Shown here: piece by piece, positions 32,409-41,496 of the stretch
Layout: each line of letters begins with the position of its first letter
How positions within the stretch are numbered: the stretch's first letter is position 1
Assembly: GCF_003258605.2 (NCBI RefSeq)
Contig: NZ_CP031264.1
Span: forward strand, 2,666,001-2,730,000
Direction of reading: 5' to 3'
DNA from: Peterkaempfera bronchialis
Lineage (GTDB): Bacteria; Actinomycetota; Actinomycetes; Streptomycetales; Streptomycetaceae
DNA: 64,000 bases
Notes under the pieces: model-generated
The model's database searches: none
Told to the model about the DNA's origin: nothing
What the model saw: only the letters and a program-made list of their open reading frames with translations
Made by a program: the position numbers and the translations under genes

Positions 32409-32437
32409 GAGATAGAGCGAGCCAATACGCACAACAA
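32409..32437 (-). promoter_or_regulatory. Candidate rplM promoter
   Basis: On the minus strand TTGTTG (32437-32432), 17-nt spacer, TATCTC (32414-32409). Plausible vegetative promoter about 150 nt before rplM. Confidence 0.4.
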
Positions 32438-32494
32438 GGACGCAGAATACCGGTCGGGACCCGGACGGGTCAAAACGACCCGTCCGGTGGAGGG

Positions 32495-34144
32495 TCAGCG
32501 TTCCCGGGAGACCCGTTGCTCGTCCCAGACCGGCTCCGGCACCTCCCGTACCCGCCCGTCCTGCCCGAAGACCAGGAACCGGTCGAAGGAGCGGGCGAAC
32601 CAGCGGTCATGGGTGACGCAGAGCACCGTCCCGTCGAACGCCTCCAGCCCCTCCTGCAACGCCTCCGCGCTCTCCAGGTCCAGGTTGTCGGTGGGCTCGT
32701 CCAGCAGCAGCGCGGTCACCCCGGACAGCTCCAGCCGCAGGATCATCAGCCGGGCCTGCTGCCCGCCCGACAGCGACTCGAACCGCTGGTCGGCCTGGCC
32801 GTGCAGCTCATAGCGGCGCAGCGCGGACATCGCCCGGCCCCGGTCCCTGGCGTGCTCGGTCTCCAGGATCTCGCACGGGGTGCGGCCCAGCAGCTCCGGA
32901 TGGGCGTGCGTCTGCCGGAAGTGCCCGGGGACCACCCGGGCGCCCAGCTTCCACTCACCGCCGTGCCGGACCGTGCCGTCACCGGCCAGCAGCCGCAGGA
33001 AGTGCGACTTGCCGGAGCCGTTGGAGCCCAGCACCGCGACCCGCTCGCCGTAGAAGACCTCCAGGTCGAAGGGTTTCATCAGCCCGGTCAGCTCCAGCCC
33101 CGCGCAGGTGACCGCGCGGACCCCGGTACGGCCGCCCTTCAGCCGCATGGAGATCTGCTGCTCGCGCGGCGGCACCTCCGGCGGACCGGCCTCCTCGAAC
33201 TTCCGCAGCCGGGTCTGCGCCGCCTGGTAGCGGGAGGCCAGGCCGTCGTTGAAGGCCGCCTTGGTCTTGAGCGTGTTCACCAGCTGCTTGAGCTTGGCGT
33301 GCTCCTCGTCCCAGCGGCGCCGCAGCTCCTCCAGCCGGGCGAAGCGCTCCTTGCGGGCCTGGTGGTAGGAGGCGAAGCCCTCGCCGTGCACCCAGACCCG
33401 GCTGCCCGCCGGGCCCGGCTCGACGCTGATGATCTTGCTTGCGGTACGGGCCAGCAGCTCCCGGTCGTGCGAGACATAGAGGACCGTCTTGCCGGTGGCC
33501 CGCAGCTGCTCCTCCAGCCACCGCTTGCCGGGGACGTCCAGATAGTTGTCCGGCTCGTCCAGCAGCAGCACCTCGTCCGGGCCGCGCAGCAGGGCCTCCA
33601 GCACCAGCCGCTTCTGCTCGCCGCCGGAGAGGGTGCCCAGCCCCCGCCACTGGGCCCGCTCGAAGGGGACGCCCAGGGCGGCGGTGGTGCAGACGTCCCA
33701 GTCGGTCTCGTACTCATAGCCCCCGGCGTCCGCCCAGTCGGCCAGCGCCTGGGCGTAGCCGAGCTGGGCCGGCTCGTCGTCCTGCGCCATCATCGCCAGC
33801 TCGGCCGCGTCCACCGCCCGGGCGGCGGTCCTGATCCTCGGCGGGGCGACGGAGACCAGCAGGTCCCGTACGGAGGCGTCGGCGGGCAGCGCATGCCCGT
33901 CGGTGCCCCGGCCGGTGGTGCCCACGAACTGCCGCATCACCCCCAGGCCGCCGCCGACCGTGACGGTGCCGCCGTGCGGCTGCGCATCGCCCGCCAGCAG
34001 CCGCAGCAGGGTGGTCTTGCCCGCTCCGTTGGCGCCGACCAGCGCCACCGCGGCACCCTCCCCCACCCGGAAGGAGACATCGTTGAACAGCACCCGCCCA
34101 TCCGGCAGGTAGTACTCCAGGTGCGAGATCTCGACGTGTCCCAT
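32495..34144 (-). CDS. ABC-F family ATPase
   Basis: 549 residues, two ABC domains and no membrane segments. Domain 1: Walker A GANGAGKT (37-44), LSGGEQKR, LLDEPDNYLD. The charged linker (about 265-320, ARKERFARLEELRRRWDEE onward) is the ribosome-entering arm of ABC-F proteins. Domain 2: GSNGSGKS, LSGGQQAR, LLDEPTDNLD. These act on the ribosome in translation or antibiotic resistance, not transport. ATG at 34144, weak ribosome site. It ends 230 nt upstream of rplM; the exact subfamily cannot be set by eye. Confidence 0.9.
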   Translation of the reverse strand: MGHVEISHLEYYLPDGRVLFNDVSFRVGEGAAVALVGANGAGKTTLLRLLAGDAQPHGGTVTVGGGLGVMRQFVGTTGRGTDGHALPADASVRDLLVSVAPPRIRTAARAVDAAELAMMAQDDEPAQLGYAQALADWADAGGYEYETDWDVCTTAALGVPFERAQWRGLGTLSGGEQKRLVLEALLRGPDEVLLLDEPDNYLDVPGKRWLEEQLRATGKTVLYVSHDRELLARTASKIISVEPGPAGSRVWVHGEGFASYHQARKERFARLEELRRRWDEEHAKLKQLVNTLKTKAAFNDGLASRYQAAQTRLRKFEEAGPPEVPPREQQISMRLKGGRTGVRAVTCAGLELTGLMKPFDLEVFYGERVAVLGSNGSGKSHFLRLLAGDGTVRHGGEWKLGARVVPGHFRQTHAHPELLGRTPCEILETEHARDRGRAMSALRRYELHGQADQRFESLSGGQQARLMILRLELSGVTALLLDEPTDNLDLESAEALQEGLEAFDGTVLCVTHDRWFARSFDRFLVFGQDGRVREVPEPVWDEQRVSRER

Positions 34145-34249
34145 GGCATCGGATTGTCCGCTGCCGACGCCGCTCCGCCCAACCGCTTTTCCGCCGGTCG
34201 TCGGCCGTTTGTCGAGGACCTGCCCATGGGAGGGCCAAAGCGCATGCCC

Positions 34250-34255
34250 TAGGAT
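34250..34255 (+). promoter_or_regulatory. -10 element for a probably leaderless mRNA
   Basis: TAGGAT ends 8 nt before the ATG at 34264, and no ribosome site precedes the ATG. This spacing fits transcription from, or within a base or two of, the start codon. No clear -35. Confidence 0.45.
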
Positions 34256-34263
34256 TCAGGCCC

Positions 34264-35406
34264 ATGAGCGATGGGTGGGGAGCTGCCCCGGGACCGGGCG
34301 GGCAGCAGCCGCAGGACGGGCAGCCGGCGGGTCAGCAGGGACAGCCGCAGGGCGGCGGGCGGCGGCGCAAGCCGCAGCAGGGCGGCGGCCCGCAGGCGTC
34401 CACCCCTGCCGGGACGACCCCTCAGGGCCTGCCGCAGCGCGCGGTCCCCGGCCAGCAGCCGTACGGTCAGGCCCAGCCGCCGTTCCCACCCCAGTCCGCC
34501 GGCCAGCCCGGCGGCTACGGCTATCCGCAGCAGCAGGGCTATCCCCAGCAGCCCAACCCGTACGCCGCGTCCCCGCAGTACAACGCGCCCGGTTCGCTGC
34601 CCCGCAACCCCCAGGAGCCCGACTGGGCCGCGCTGGCCGAGCGGAACGACGCCGCCGCCCGCCGGAAGAAGCGGCTGCTGATGGTCGGCGGCGGCGTGCT
34701 GGCCGCCGTCGTGGCCGGCGGGGTCACGGCGACCGCGCTGGGCGTCTTCGGCTCCCAGGACAAGGACGGGGTGGCGGCCCCCTCCCCCGTCCCGTCCGCC
34801 GTCTCCACCTCCGCCGCGCCGAGCCCCTCCCCCACGCCGCCGCCCCCGCCGCCGGTGGACCCGCTGGAGATCATCGGCAGCAAGGAGAAGGACACCGCCC
34901 CGCTCAACGTCAACACCCTCTTCCCCGACGCCAGGCTCTCCATCGACGGCCACACCTACGACCGGGACGGCCGCCCGCACGCCACCGCCAACTGCGCCAA
35001 GGCCGGATCGGGCGGCCTGGGCGAGGTACTGGCCCGCAACAAGTGCCGGGCCGTCTACCGCGCCACCTATGTCTCCCAGGGCATCGCGGTGACCGTCGGC
35101 ATCGTGGAGTTCGACACCCCCGAGCAGTCGCAGGCCACGGTCAAGCAGGCCACCGGCAACATCTACTCGCTGTACCGGACCATCAGGCCGTTCTGCCGAG
35201 GCGTCTACTGCCGCTCGACCGCCAACTCGGCCGGCCGCTACGCGTACTTCACCATCGGCGGCTTCACCGACGGCAAGCCGGTGGCCAAGAACGACAAGGC
35301 CGTGAAGCAGGCCACCCGGGACATCGACAGGCTGGCCCGCAACACCCTGCTCCAGCGCGGCCGGGTGACAGCCGCCCAGCCTGTGGTCACCGTCCCGGCG
35401 GACTGA
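34264..35406 (+). CDS. Proline/glutamine-rich membrane protein of unknown function
   Basis: 380 residues in three parts: a Gly/Pro/Gln-rich cytoplasmic tail (1-135, with [14 protein letters not shown]), one membrane helix (about 138-160, [23 protein letters not shown] after RRKKR), a Pro/Ser linker and an extracellular domain (about 205-380) with several Cys ([24 protein letters not shown]) that may form disulfides. Family not recognised. Overlaps truA tail to tail by 20 nt. Confidence 0.8.
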   Translation: MSDGWGAAPGPGGQQPQDGQPAGQQGQPQGGGRRRKPQQGGGPQASTPAGTTPQGLPQRAVPGQQPYGQAQPPFPPQSAGQPGGYGYPQQQGYPQQPNPYAASPQYNAPGSLPRNPQEPDWAALAERNDAAARRKKRLLMVGGGVLAAVVAGGVTATALGVFGSQDKDGVAAPSPVPSAVSTSAAPSPSPTPPPPPPVDPLEIIGSKEKDTAPLNVNTLFPDARLSIDGHTYDRDGRPHATANCAKAGSGGLGEVLARNKCRAVYRATYVSQGIAVTVGIVEFDTPEQSQATVKQATGNIYSLYRTIRPFCRGVYCRSTANSAGRYAYFTIGGFTDGKPVAKNDKAVKQATRDIDRLARNTLLQRGRVTAAQPVVTVPAD

Positions 35407-36304
35407 CCGGCACCCCCGGGAGGGTGCGCATCCGGCGGGCGGTGCGGTTCCGCTCCAGCAGCAGCTCATCGGCCGGGTAGCCGACCTCCTCCAGGGTCAG
35501 GCCGTGCGGGCGCACCACATTCACCGCGGAGTTGCGCACCCGTCCGGCCAGCACCTCCCCGGGGAAGCCCACCGGCCTCCGCCCGTCGCCCACCAGCAGC
35601 ATCGCCCCGACCAGGGCGCGCACCATGTTGTGGCAGAAGGCATCGGCCCGCACCGTCGCCACCACCAGCCCGGTGCCGTCCCCATGGGCCATGGCGTCGG
35701 CGGTGGTGCGCTCCCACTCCAGCTCCAGCAGGGTGCGTACGGTGGTGGCGCCCTCCCGCTTCTTGCAGTACGCGGCGAAGTCGTGCTCGCCCAGCAGCAG
35801 CCTGGCCGCCTCGTTCATGGCGGCGACGTCCAGCGGCCGGTCGTGCCAGAGCACATGCCCGCGCCGCAGCGGGTCCACCCCGCCCGGGTGGTCGCTGACC
35901 CGGTAGGCGTACCGGCGCCAGATCGCCGCGAAGCGCGCGTCGAAGCCGTGCGGCGCCTCGCCCAGCGACCAGACCCGGACATCCGCCGGCAGCCGCCCGG
36001 CCAGTCGGCGGCCCAGCTTCTCCCGGTGCGCGGCCCACAGCTCGGCGGGCAGGTCCACATGGGCGACCTGACCGCGTGCGTGCACCCCGGCGTCGGTGCG
36101 GCCGGCCACCGTCAGCTCCACCGGCAGGCCGGTGCGGAGCACGGTGCGCAGGGCCTCCTCCAGCTCACCCTGCACGGTCCGCCGGCCGGGCTGCCGCGCC
36201 CAGCCGGAGAACTCCGCCCCGTCGTACGCCAGGTCCAGCCGGACCCGTACCGACCCCTCGGCGGGACCGTCCAGCACCGGCCTCTCGGCGCACTCGTCAA
36301 CCAC
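35387..36304 (-). CDS. truA: tRNA pseudouridine(38-40) synthase TruA
   Basis: 305 residues. [14 protein letters not shown] holds the catalytic Asp; [14 protein letters not shown] and [11 protein letters not shown] are family motifs. I choose GTG at 36304 because GGGGAGG lies 8 nt before it; the frame's GTG at 36325 would put that site inside the gene. Upstream lie four 11-bp tandem repeats and the rplQ terminator, so truA probably has its own promoter. Confidence 0.95.
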   Translation of the reverse strand: MVDECAERPVLDGPAEGSVRVRLDLAYDGAEFSGWARQPGRRTVQGELEEALRTVLRTGLPVELTVAGRTDAGVHARGQVAHVDLPAELWAAHREKLGRRLAGRLPADVRVWSLGEAPHGFDARFAAIWRRYAYRVSDHPGGVDPLRRGHVLWHDRPLDVAAMNEAARLLLGEHDFAAYCKKREGATTVRTLLELEWERTTADAMAHGDGTGLVVATVRADAFCHNMVRALVGAMLLVGDGRRPVGFPGEVLAGRVRNSAVNVVRPHGLTLEEVGYPADELLLERNRTARRMRTLPGVPVSPPGR

Positions 36305-36320
36305 AGCTCGAACCTCCCCT

Positions 36321-36364
36321 GACACGGCCCTGATACGGCCCTGATACGGCCCTGATACGGCGGA
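36321..36364. repeat. 11-bp tandem repeat upstream of truA
   Basis: Four units starting at 36321, 36332, 36343 and 36354: GACACGGCCCT, GATACGGCCCT, GATACGGCCCT, GATACGGCGGA. It fills the space between the rplQ terminator and the truA ribosome site. Confidence 0.85.
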
Positions 36365-36400
36365 GAGGCCCGCTCCCCCCTGACGGGGAGAACGGGCCTC
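36365..36400 (-). terminator. rplQ terminator, end of the alpha operon
   Basis: GAGGCCCG / CGGGCCTC outer and CTCCCC / GGGGAG inner stems separated by a 2-nt AA bulge, 6-nt loop, 20 nt past the rplQ stop. Confidence 0.75.
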
Positions 36401-36419
36401 GGGAACCCTGGAAGCGGGC

Positions 36420-36929
36420 TCAGGCGTCCTTGGACTCCTCGGCCGGGGCCTCGGCGGCCTCGGTCTCGGCAGCGTCGGCCGCGGGGGCCTCGGTGGCCTT
36501 GGCCTCGTCGGCCTCCTTGACGGCCCGCTTGGTGGCGGCCTCGGCCTCGCCGACGGCGTTCTGCGCGACGGTGAGGGCCTCCACCAGCTCGATCACGGCC
36601 ATCGGGGCGTTGTCGCCGCGACGGGGACCGATCTTGGTGATGCGGGTGTAACCGCCGGGGCGGTTCTCGTAGCGCGGCGCGATCTCGGTGAAGAGGGTGT
36701 GCAGCACCGACACGTCGGTGATGGTCTGACGCACCAGGCGACGGTTGTGCAGGTCGCCCTTCTTCGCCTTGGTGATCAGCTTCTCCGCCACCGGGCGCAG
36801 GCGGCGGGCCTTGGCCTCGGTGGTGGTGATGCGGCCGTACTGGAACAGCTCGCGGGCCAGACCGGCCAGCAGCAGGCGCTCGTGCGACGGACCGCCGCCG
36901 AGGCGGGCTCCCTTGGTGGGACGCGGCAT
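36420..36929 (-). CDS. rplQ: 50S ribosomal protein L17
   Basis: 169 residues. The core ([46 protein letters not shown]) fits L17; about 50 extra C-terminal residues are Ala/Glu/Asp-rich ([16 protein letters not shown]), an acidic extension common in actinomycetes. ATG at 36929. Last gene of the alpha operon. Confidence 0.98.
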   Translation of the reverse strand: MPRPTKGARLGGGPSHERLLLAGLARELFQYGRITTTEAKARRLRPVAEKLITKAKKGDLHNRRLVRQTITDVSVLHTLFTEIAPRYENRPGGYTRITKIGPRRGDNAPMAVIELVEALTVAQNAVGEAEAATKRAVKEADEAKATEAPAADAAETEAAEAPAEESKDA

Positions 36930-36982
36930 GGGGATTCTCTCCTCATATCTCCTGCTCCGGCCGTGTCAGGTACCGGAGAGGG

Positions 36983-37005
36983 CCTGCGGGCACGGTGCCC
37001 GCAGG
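36983..37005 (-). terminator. Hairpin between rpoA and rplQ
   Basis: 10-bp stem CCTGCGGGCA / TGCCCGCAGG, 3-nt loop CGG, in the 119-nt gap. May end part of the transcripts or mark a processing site. Confidence 0.5.
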
Positions 37006-37048
37006 ACTTGGCTCTACAGGGGTACTACTCAGTACTGCCCGGGACTGC

Positions 37049-38071
37049 TCAGTACTGCTCGGTCTCCGCGTAGCCGGAGTCGTCCAGGTCGTCGGCGCCG
37101 AACGCGTCGGCAGCGGCGGTCGGGTCGAATCCGGGCGGGCTGTCCTTGAGGGCCAGGCCCATGCCGGCCAGCTTCGCCTTGACCTCGTCGATCGACTTCG
37201 CACCGAAGTTGCGGATGTCGAGCAGGTCGGCCTCCGAGCGGGCGACGAGCTCACCCACGGTGTGGATGCCCTCGCGCTTGAGGCAGTTGTAGGAGCGGAC
37301 GGTCAGCTCCAGCTCCTCGATCGGCAGTGCCAGATCGGCGGCCAGGGCGGCGTCCGTGGGGGACGGGCCCATGTCGATGCCCTCGGCGTCGACATTCAGC
37401 TCGCGGGCGAGACCGAACAGCTCGACCAGGGTCTTGCCGGCCGAGGCCATGGCGTCACGGGGGCGCATGGCGGGCTTGGTCTCGACGTCGACGATCAGCT
37501 TGTCGAAGTCGGTGCGCTGCTCGACACGGGTCGCCTCGACCTTGTAGGTGACCTTGAGCACCGGCGAGTAGATCGAGTCGACCGGGATACGGCCGATCTC
37601 CTGGCCGGACTGCTTGTTCTGCACGGCGGAGACATAGCCGCGACCGCGCTCGACGGTCAGCTCCATCTCCAGCTTGCCCTTGCCGTTGAGCGTGGCCAGG
37701 ACCAGGTCGGGGTTGTGCACCTCGACACCGGCCGGCGGCGCGATGTCGGCGGCGGTGACCACACCCGGGCCCTGCTTGCGCAGGTACATCACGACCGGCT
37801 CGTCGTGCTCCGAGGAGACGACCAGCTGCTTGATGTTGAGGATGAGGTCGGTGACGTCCTCCTTGACCCCCGGCACGGTGGTGAACTCGTGCAGGACGCC
37901 GTCGATCCGGATGGAGGTGACAGCGGCACCCGGGATCGAGGAGAGGAGCGTGCGGCGGAGCGAGTTGCCGAGGGTGTAGCCGAAGCCCGGCTCCAGCGGC
38001 TCGATCACAAACCGGGAGCGGAATTCGTCGACGACCTCTTCGGTCAACGAGGGGCGCTGAGCGATCAGCAT
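37049..38071 (-). CDS. rpoA: RNA polymerase alpha subunit
   Basis: 340 residues. N-terminal dimerisation domain with [26 protein letters not shown]-terminal DNA-binding domain with [14 protein letters not shown] and [16 protein letters not shown] at 38071 (MLIAQRP) with GGAGG 10 nt upstream; the frame is open 10 codons further. GCAGTACTGAG is repeated directly over and just after the stop codon. Confidence 0.98.
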   Translation of the reverse strand: MLIAQRPSLTEEVVDEFRSRFVIEPLEPGFGYTLGNSLRRTLLSSIPGAAVTSIRIDGVLHEFTTVPGVKEDVTDLILNIKQLVVSSEHDEPVVMYLRKQGPGVVTAADIAPPAGVEVHNPDLVLATLNGKGKLEMELTVERGRGYVSAVQNKQSGQEIGRIPVDSIYSPVLKVTYKVEATRVEQRTDFDKLIVDVETKPAMRPRDAMASAGKTLVELFGLARELNVDAEGIDMGPSPTDAALAADLALPIEELELTVRSYNCLKREGIHTVGELVARSEADLLDIRNFGAKSIDEVKAKLAGMGLALKDSPPGFDPTAAADAFGADDLDDSGYAETEQY

Positions 38072-38132
38072 GAGAGGTGTTCCTCCAGTTGTCTTCGGCA
38101 CCCGCTATTTGATGCCGATGGACTCAAGCGTA

Positions 38133-38158
38133 CGGGCTCCCGGGTGAACGGGAGCCCG
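38133..38158 (-). terminator. Hairpin upstream of rpoA
   Basis: CGGGCTCCCG / CGGGAGCCCG, 10-bp stem and 6-nt loop, 62-87 nt before the rpoA start. Second of two hairpins in this gap. Confidence 0.55.
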
Positions 38159-38175
38159 CACGAGGTCAAGCAGGT

Positions 38176-38231
38176 CCGCGAGCCCGCCGGACGCGTCGGC
38201 GTCGGGCCAGGAGCGCCCGGCGGGCTCGCGG
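38176..38231 (-). terminator. Long hairpin after rpsK
   Basis: 15-bp stem CCGCGAGCCCGCCGG / CCGGCGGGCTCGCGG with a 26-nt loop, 11 nt past the rpsK stop. It may attenuate rpoA transcription, or end the rpsM-rpsK message. Confidence 0.65.
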
Positions 38232-38241
38232 GGGAAAAGCG

Positions 38242-38649
38242 TCAGACGCGGCGGCGCTTGGGGGGGCGGCAGCCGTTGTGCGGGGTGGGGGTGACGTCCT
38301 GGATCGAGCCCACCTCCAGGCCGGTGGCCTGGAGCGAGCGGATCGCGGTCTCACGGCCGGAGCCGGGGCCCTTGACGAAGACGTCGACCTTGCGCATGCC
38401 GTGCTCCTGGGCGCGGCGGGCAGCGGCCTCGGCAGCCATCTGGGCGGCGAACGGGGTGGACTTGCGGGACCCCTTGAAGCCGACGTGGCCGGCGGACGCC
38501 CACGAGATCACGTTGCCGGTCGGGTCGGTGATCGAGACGATCGTGTTGTTGAACGTGCTCTTGATGTGGGCGTGCCCGTGAGCGACGTTCTTCTTCTCCT
38601 TGCGGCGCACCTTCTTGGCGCCCGCAGCCTGACGGCCCTTCGGAGGCAT
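38242..38649 (-). CDS. rpsK: 30S ribosomal protein S11
   Basis: 135 residues; [39 protein letters not shown] split by normal spacing, and the C-terminal [16 protein letters not shown] at 38649, 73 nt after rpsM. Confidence 0.98.
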   Translation of the reverse strand: MPPKGRQAAGAKKVRRKEKKNVAHGHAHIKSTFNNTIVSITDPTGNVISWASAGHVGFKGSRKSTPFAAQMAAEAAARRAQEHGMRKVDVFVKGPGSGRETAIRSLQATGLEVGSIQDVTPTPHNGCRPPKRRRV

Positions 38650-38722
38650 AAGTCTGAATCTCCTGATGAGGTGGTCGGTCCGCTACCCGCGGGCCGGAGG
38701 GAAGTCCGGTTCTGGGAGCGGA

Positions 38723-39103
38723 CTACTTCTTGCCCGGCTTCTTCTTGCCGGCGATGGCGCGACGCGGACCCTTGCGGGTACGGGCGTTGGTGTGGGTGCG
38801 CTGGCCGTGGACCGGGAGGCCGCGGCGGTGACGCAGACCCTCGTAGCAGCCGATCTCGACCTTGCGGCGGATGTCGGCCTGGACCTCGCGGCGGAGGTCG
38901 CCCTCGATCTTGTAGTTGGCCTCGATCCAGTCGCGGAGCTTGACCAGGTCGTCCTCGGCGATGTCGCGGACGCGGACGTCCGGGTTCACACCGGTCTCGG
39001 CCAGGGTCTGCTGGGCGCGGGTACGGCCGATGCCGTAGATGTAGGTGAGGGCGATCTCGATCCGCTTCTCGCGGGGGAGGTCGACGCCGACAAGGCGTGC
39101 CAT
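38723..39103 (-). CDS. rpsM: 30S ribosomal protein S13
   Basis: 126 residues; [20 protein letters not shown] at the start, helix-two-turn-helix GIGRTRAQ, and tail [21 protein letters not shown] 7 nt before the ATG at 39103; an open extension of 19 codons has no ribosome site. Confidence 0.98.
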   Translation of the reverse strand: MARLVGVDLPREKRIEIALTYIYGIGRTRAQQTLAETGVNPDVRVRDIAEDDLVKLRDWIEANYKIEGDLRREVQADIRRKVEIGCYEGLRHRRGLPVHGQRTHTNARTRKGPRRAIAGKKKPGKK

Positions 39104-39168
39104 GAATTGGCTCCTGTGCTTTTTCGGAGGTTTGGCGCGATGCCGTGTTCCACCGCTCACGCGGGGGA

Positions 39169-39208
39169 CCCCGGCCTCCGCCGGGGGTGGCGCCCCCTTG
39201 CGGGGGCG
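39169..39208 (-). promoter_or_regulatory. Two adjacent hairpins between rpmJ and rpsM
   Basis: CCCCGGC-CTCC-GCCGGGG (39169-39186) and CGCCCCC-TTGC-GGGGGCG (39191-39208), in the 167-nt gap before rpsM. Possible attenuator or processing site. Confidence 0.45.
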
Positions 39209-39270
39209 GGCATCACGTGGGAAAAATTCGCGTCGCGCGAAGAGTTACGACTTGTGCCGCAGGGGGATGA

Positions 39271-39384
39271 TCAGCCCTGACGCTGCTTGTGGCGCAGGTT
39301 CTCGCAGATCACCATGACCCGGCCGTGGCGGCGGATCACCTTGCACTTGTCGCAGATCTTCTTGACGCTCGGCTTGACCTTCAT
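39271..39384 (-). CDS. rpmJ: 50S ribosomal protein L36
   Basis: 37 residues, too short for usual ORF cut-offs. [14 protein letters not shown] through [12 protein letters not shown], with Cys11, Cys14, Cys27 and His32 as zinc ligands, so this is the zinc-containing (C+) form. ATG at 39384, GGAG 12 nt upstream. Between infA and rpsM. Confidence 0.97.
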   Translation of the reverse strand: MKVKPSVKKICDKCKVIRRHGRVMVICENLRHKQRQG

Positions 39385-39468
39385 GGGATTCAGGTTCTCC
39401 GGGTCGTGCGCCACGAGAGGGCCGCACTGCTTGCAGTACGGCCATCACAGCGCGAGATCTGTCGGGTG

Positions 39469-39690
39469 TTACTTGTAGCGGTAGACGATGCGACCGCGGG
39501 TGAGGTCGTACGGGCTGAGCTCGACGACAACACGGTCGTCCGGGAGGATACGGATGTAGTGCATCCGCATCTTGCCGCTGATGTGCGCGAGGACCTTGTG
39601 CCCGTTCTGGAGCTCCACCTTGAACATCGCGTTCGGCAGAGACTCGATGACGGTGCCCTCGATCTCGATGGCCCCTTGCTTCTTGGGCAT
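39469..39690 (-). CDS. infA: Translation initiation factor IF-1
   Basis: 73 residues. S1-like OB fold: [32 protein letters not shown], and RIVYRYK at the end. Binds the ribosomal A site during initiation. ATG at 39690. Its upstream region bears three 16-bp tandem repeats. Confidence 0.98.
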   Translation of the reverse strand: MPKKQGAIEIEGTVIESLPNAMFKVELQNGHKVLAHISGKMRMHYIRILPDDRVVVELSPYDLTRGRIVYRYK

Positions 39691-39714
39691 AAGGTTCGCT
39701 GATCGCCTTCCGGG

Positions 39715-39762
39715 CTCGACTACCGTAATGCTCGACTACCGTGATACTTCACTACCATGATC
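39715..39762. repeat. 16-bp tandem repeat in the infA promoter region
   Basis: Three units at 39715, 39731 and 39747: CTCGACTACCGTAATG, CTCGACTACCGTGATA, CTTCACTACCATGATC. It lies 25-72 nt before infA, where the promoter is expected; on the minus strand each unit carries TAC/ATGGTAGT. Confidence 0.8.
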
Positions 39763-39862
39763 GGCTGATCCGGACCCGGGCACGCCGAAGCCAGAATGAG
39801 CCGACGCGTCAGTCTACTTCAGCGGGCAATCAAACGCGAAACCGACCCCACCTCCGCCCGGC

Positions 39863-40696
39863 TCAGCCCAGCGGGTCTGGAGCGGCGGTGATCCCCAGCT
39901 CGGCCAGCTTCGCCCGGCCGCCGTCGAAGGCGGTGAGCACCAGCGGGCCCTGCTCGGTCAGCGCCACCGAGTGCTCCCAGTGGGCGGCCCAGGTAGAGTC
40001 ATTGGTCTTCACCGTCCACTCGTCCTCCAGGACGTGGGTGTGCGGCGTGCCGAGGCTGACCATGGGCTCGATGGCGATGCAGAAGCCGGGCACCAGCTTG
40101 GGCCCGCGACCTCGGCCGCGGTCCACGTAGTTCAGCAGGTGCGGGTCCATGTGCATGGCCGTGCCGATGCCATGGCCGCCGTAGTCCTCGATGATCCCGT
40201 ACTTGCCCTTGGGCGGCAGCGGCTGGCGGCGGATGGTGGACTCGATGGCGCGGCTGACGTCCTGCAACCGGTTGCCCTTCTTCACCGCCGCGATACCGGC
40301 CCACATCGACGCCTCGGTGACCCGGCTGAGCTCGTGCAGCTCCGGGCCGTGGCCCTCGCCGACCAGCACGGTGATCGCGGCATCGCCGTGCCAGCCGTCG
40401 ACGATCGCCCCGCAGTCGATGGAGATCAGGTCGCCCGACTTCAGCTCCAGGTCGCCGGGGATGCCATGCACCACCACATCGTTCACCGAGGCACAGATGG
40501 TGCCGGTGAAGCCGTGGTAGCCGAGGAAGTTCGAGGTGGCGCCGTGGTCGGCGATCACCTTGGCGGCGATCGCGTCCAGCTCCCCGGTGGTGGCCCCCGG
40601 AACGGCCCCCTCCCGGCACGCCTTGAGCGCCTCGGCGACGACCAGCCCGGCCTCACGCATCTTGGCGATCTGCTCGGGGGTCTTGATCTCTACCAT
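39863..40696 (-). CDS. map: Type I methionine aminopeptidase
   Basis: 277 residues. Removes initiator Met from nascent proteins. Metal ligands Asp94 and Asp105 (SIDCGAIVDGWHGDAA), the GHGIGTAMH His, and Glu in IEPMVSLG and HSVALTE. ATG at 40696 with GGAAGG 9 nt upstream. 152 nt after adk. Confidence 0.97.
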   Translation of the reverse strand: MVEIKTPEQIAKMREAGLVVAEALKACREGAVPGATTGELDAIAAKVIADHGATSNFLGYHGFTGTICASVNDVVVHGIPGDLELKSGDLISIDCGAIVDGWHGDAAITVLVGEGHGPELHELSRVTEASMWAGIAAVKKGNRLQDVSRAIESTIRRQPLPPKGKYGIIEDYGGHGIGTAMHMDPHLLNYVDRGRGRGPKLVPGFCIAIEPMVSLGTPHTHVLEDEWTVKTNDSTWAAHWEHSVALTEQGPLVLTAFDGGRAKLAELGITAAPDPLG

Positions 40697-40848
40697 GCGC
40701 TCTCGCCTTCCCAGCACCACTGCGCGTTCTCCATATAAGCCGTCCCGCCGTTTCCCCTCCACGGTACGGCCTCGGCGGGCCGGTACACACGGGGGCCGTG
40801 GCTGCCCCTTGCGGCGCTGCCACGGCCCGGCGTGTGCGACTGCCTCTG

Positions 40849-41496
40849 CTATCCGCGGAGCGCCTCGATGGCGCGCTCCGTCACCTCGGACACCTTGCCC
40901 AGCGCCGGGATGGTCACCAGCAGGCCCTGGTCGGCGTAGTAGCCGATGATGGGCTCGGTCTTGGTGTGGTACTCCTCCAGGCGGACCCGGACGGCCTCTT
41001 CGGTGTCGTCCGTGCGCTGGTACAGCTCGCCGCCGCACTCGTCGCAGACGCCCGGGGTGGCCGGCTGGTTGTAGTCCACGTGGAAGACATGGCTGCCGTT
41101 GTTGCGGCAGAGCCGGCGTCCGGCGATCCGCCGGACGACCTCGTCCTCGGAGACCTCCAGGTCGAGCACGCCGTCCAGCGCTATGCCGTTCTCGGCAAGG
41201 ATCTCGTCCAGCGCCTTGGCCTGGCCGAGGTTGCGCGGGAAGCCGTCCAGCAGGAACCCTTTGGCGGCGTCCGGCTGCATCATCCGGTCCTTGGCCATCC
41301 CGATGGTGATCTCGTCCGGTACCAGCTTGCCTGCGTCCATGTACGCCTTGGCCTCAAGCCCCAGCGGGGTGCTCTGGCTGATGTTGGCGCGGAACAGGTC
41401 TCCGGTAGAGATGTGCGGGATCGAGAGGGTCTTGGCCAGGAGGTGGGCCTGAGTCCCCTTCCCAGCGCCTGGCGGTCCGACGAGGACGATTCGCAT
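40849..41496 (-). CDS. adk: Adenylate kinase
   Basis: 215 residues. P-loop GPPGAGKGT (7-15), [10 protein letters not shown], and a long lid with Cys residues ([23 protein letters not shown]), possibly metal-binding though not all four canonical Cys are present. Balances AMP, ADP, ATP. ATG at 41496 shares one base with the secY stop (TGATG). Confidence 0.97.
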   Translation of the reverse strand: MRIVLVGPPGAGKGTQAHLLAKTLSIPHISTGDLFRANISQSTPLGLEAKAYMDAGKLVPDEITIGMAKDRMMQPDAAKGFLLDGFPRNLGQAKALDEILAENGIALDGVLDLEVSEDEVVRRIAGRRLCRNNGSHVFHVDYNQPATPGVCDECGGELYQRTDDTEEAVRVRLEEYHTKTEPIIGYYADQGLLVTIPALGKVSEVTERAIEALRG

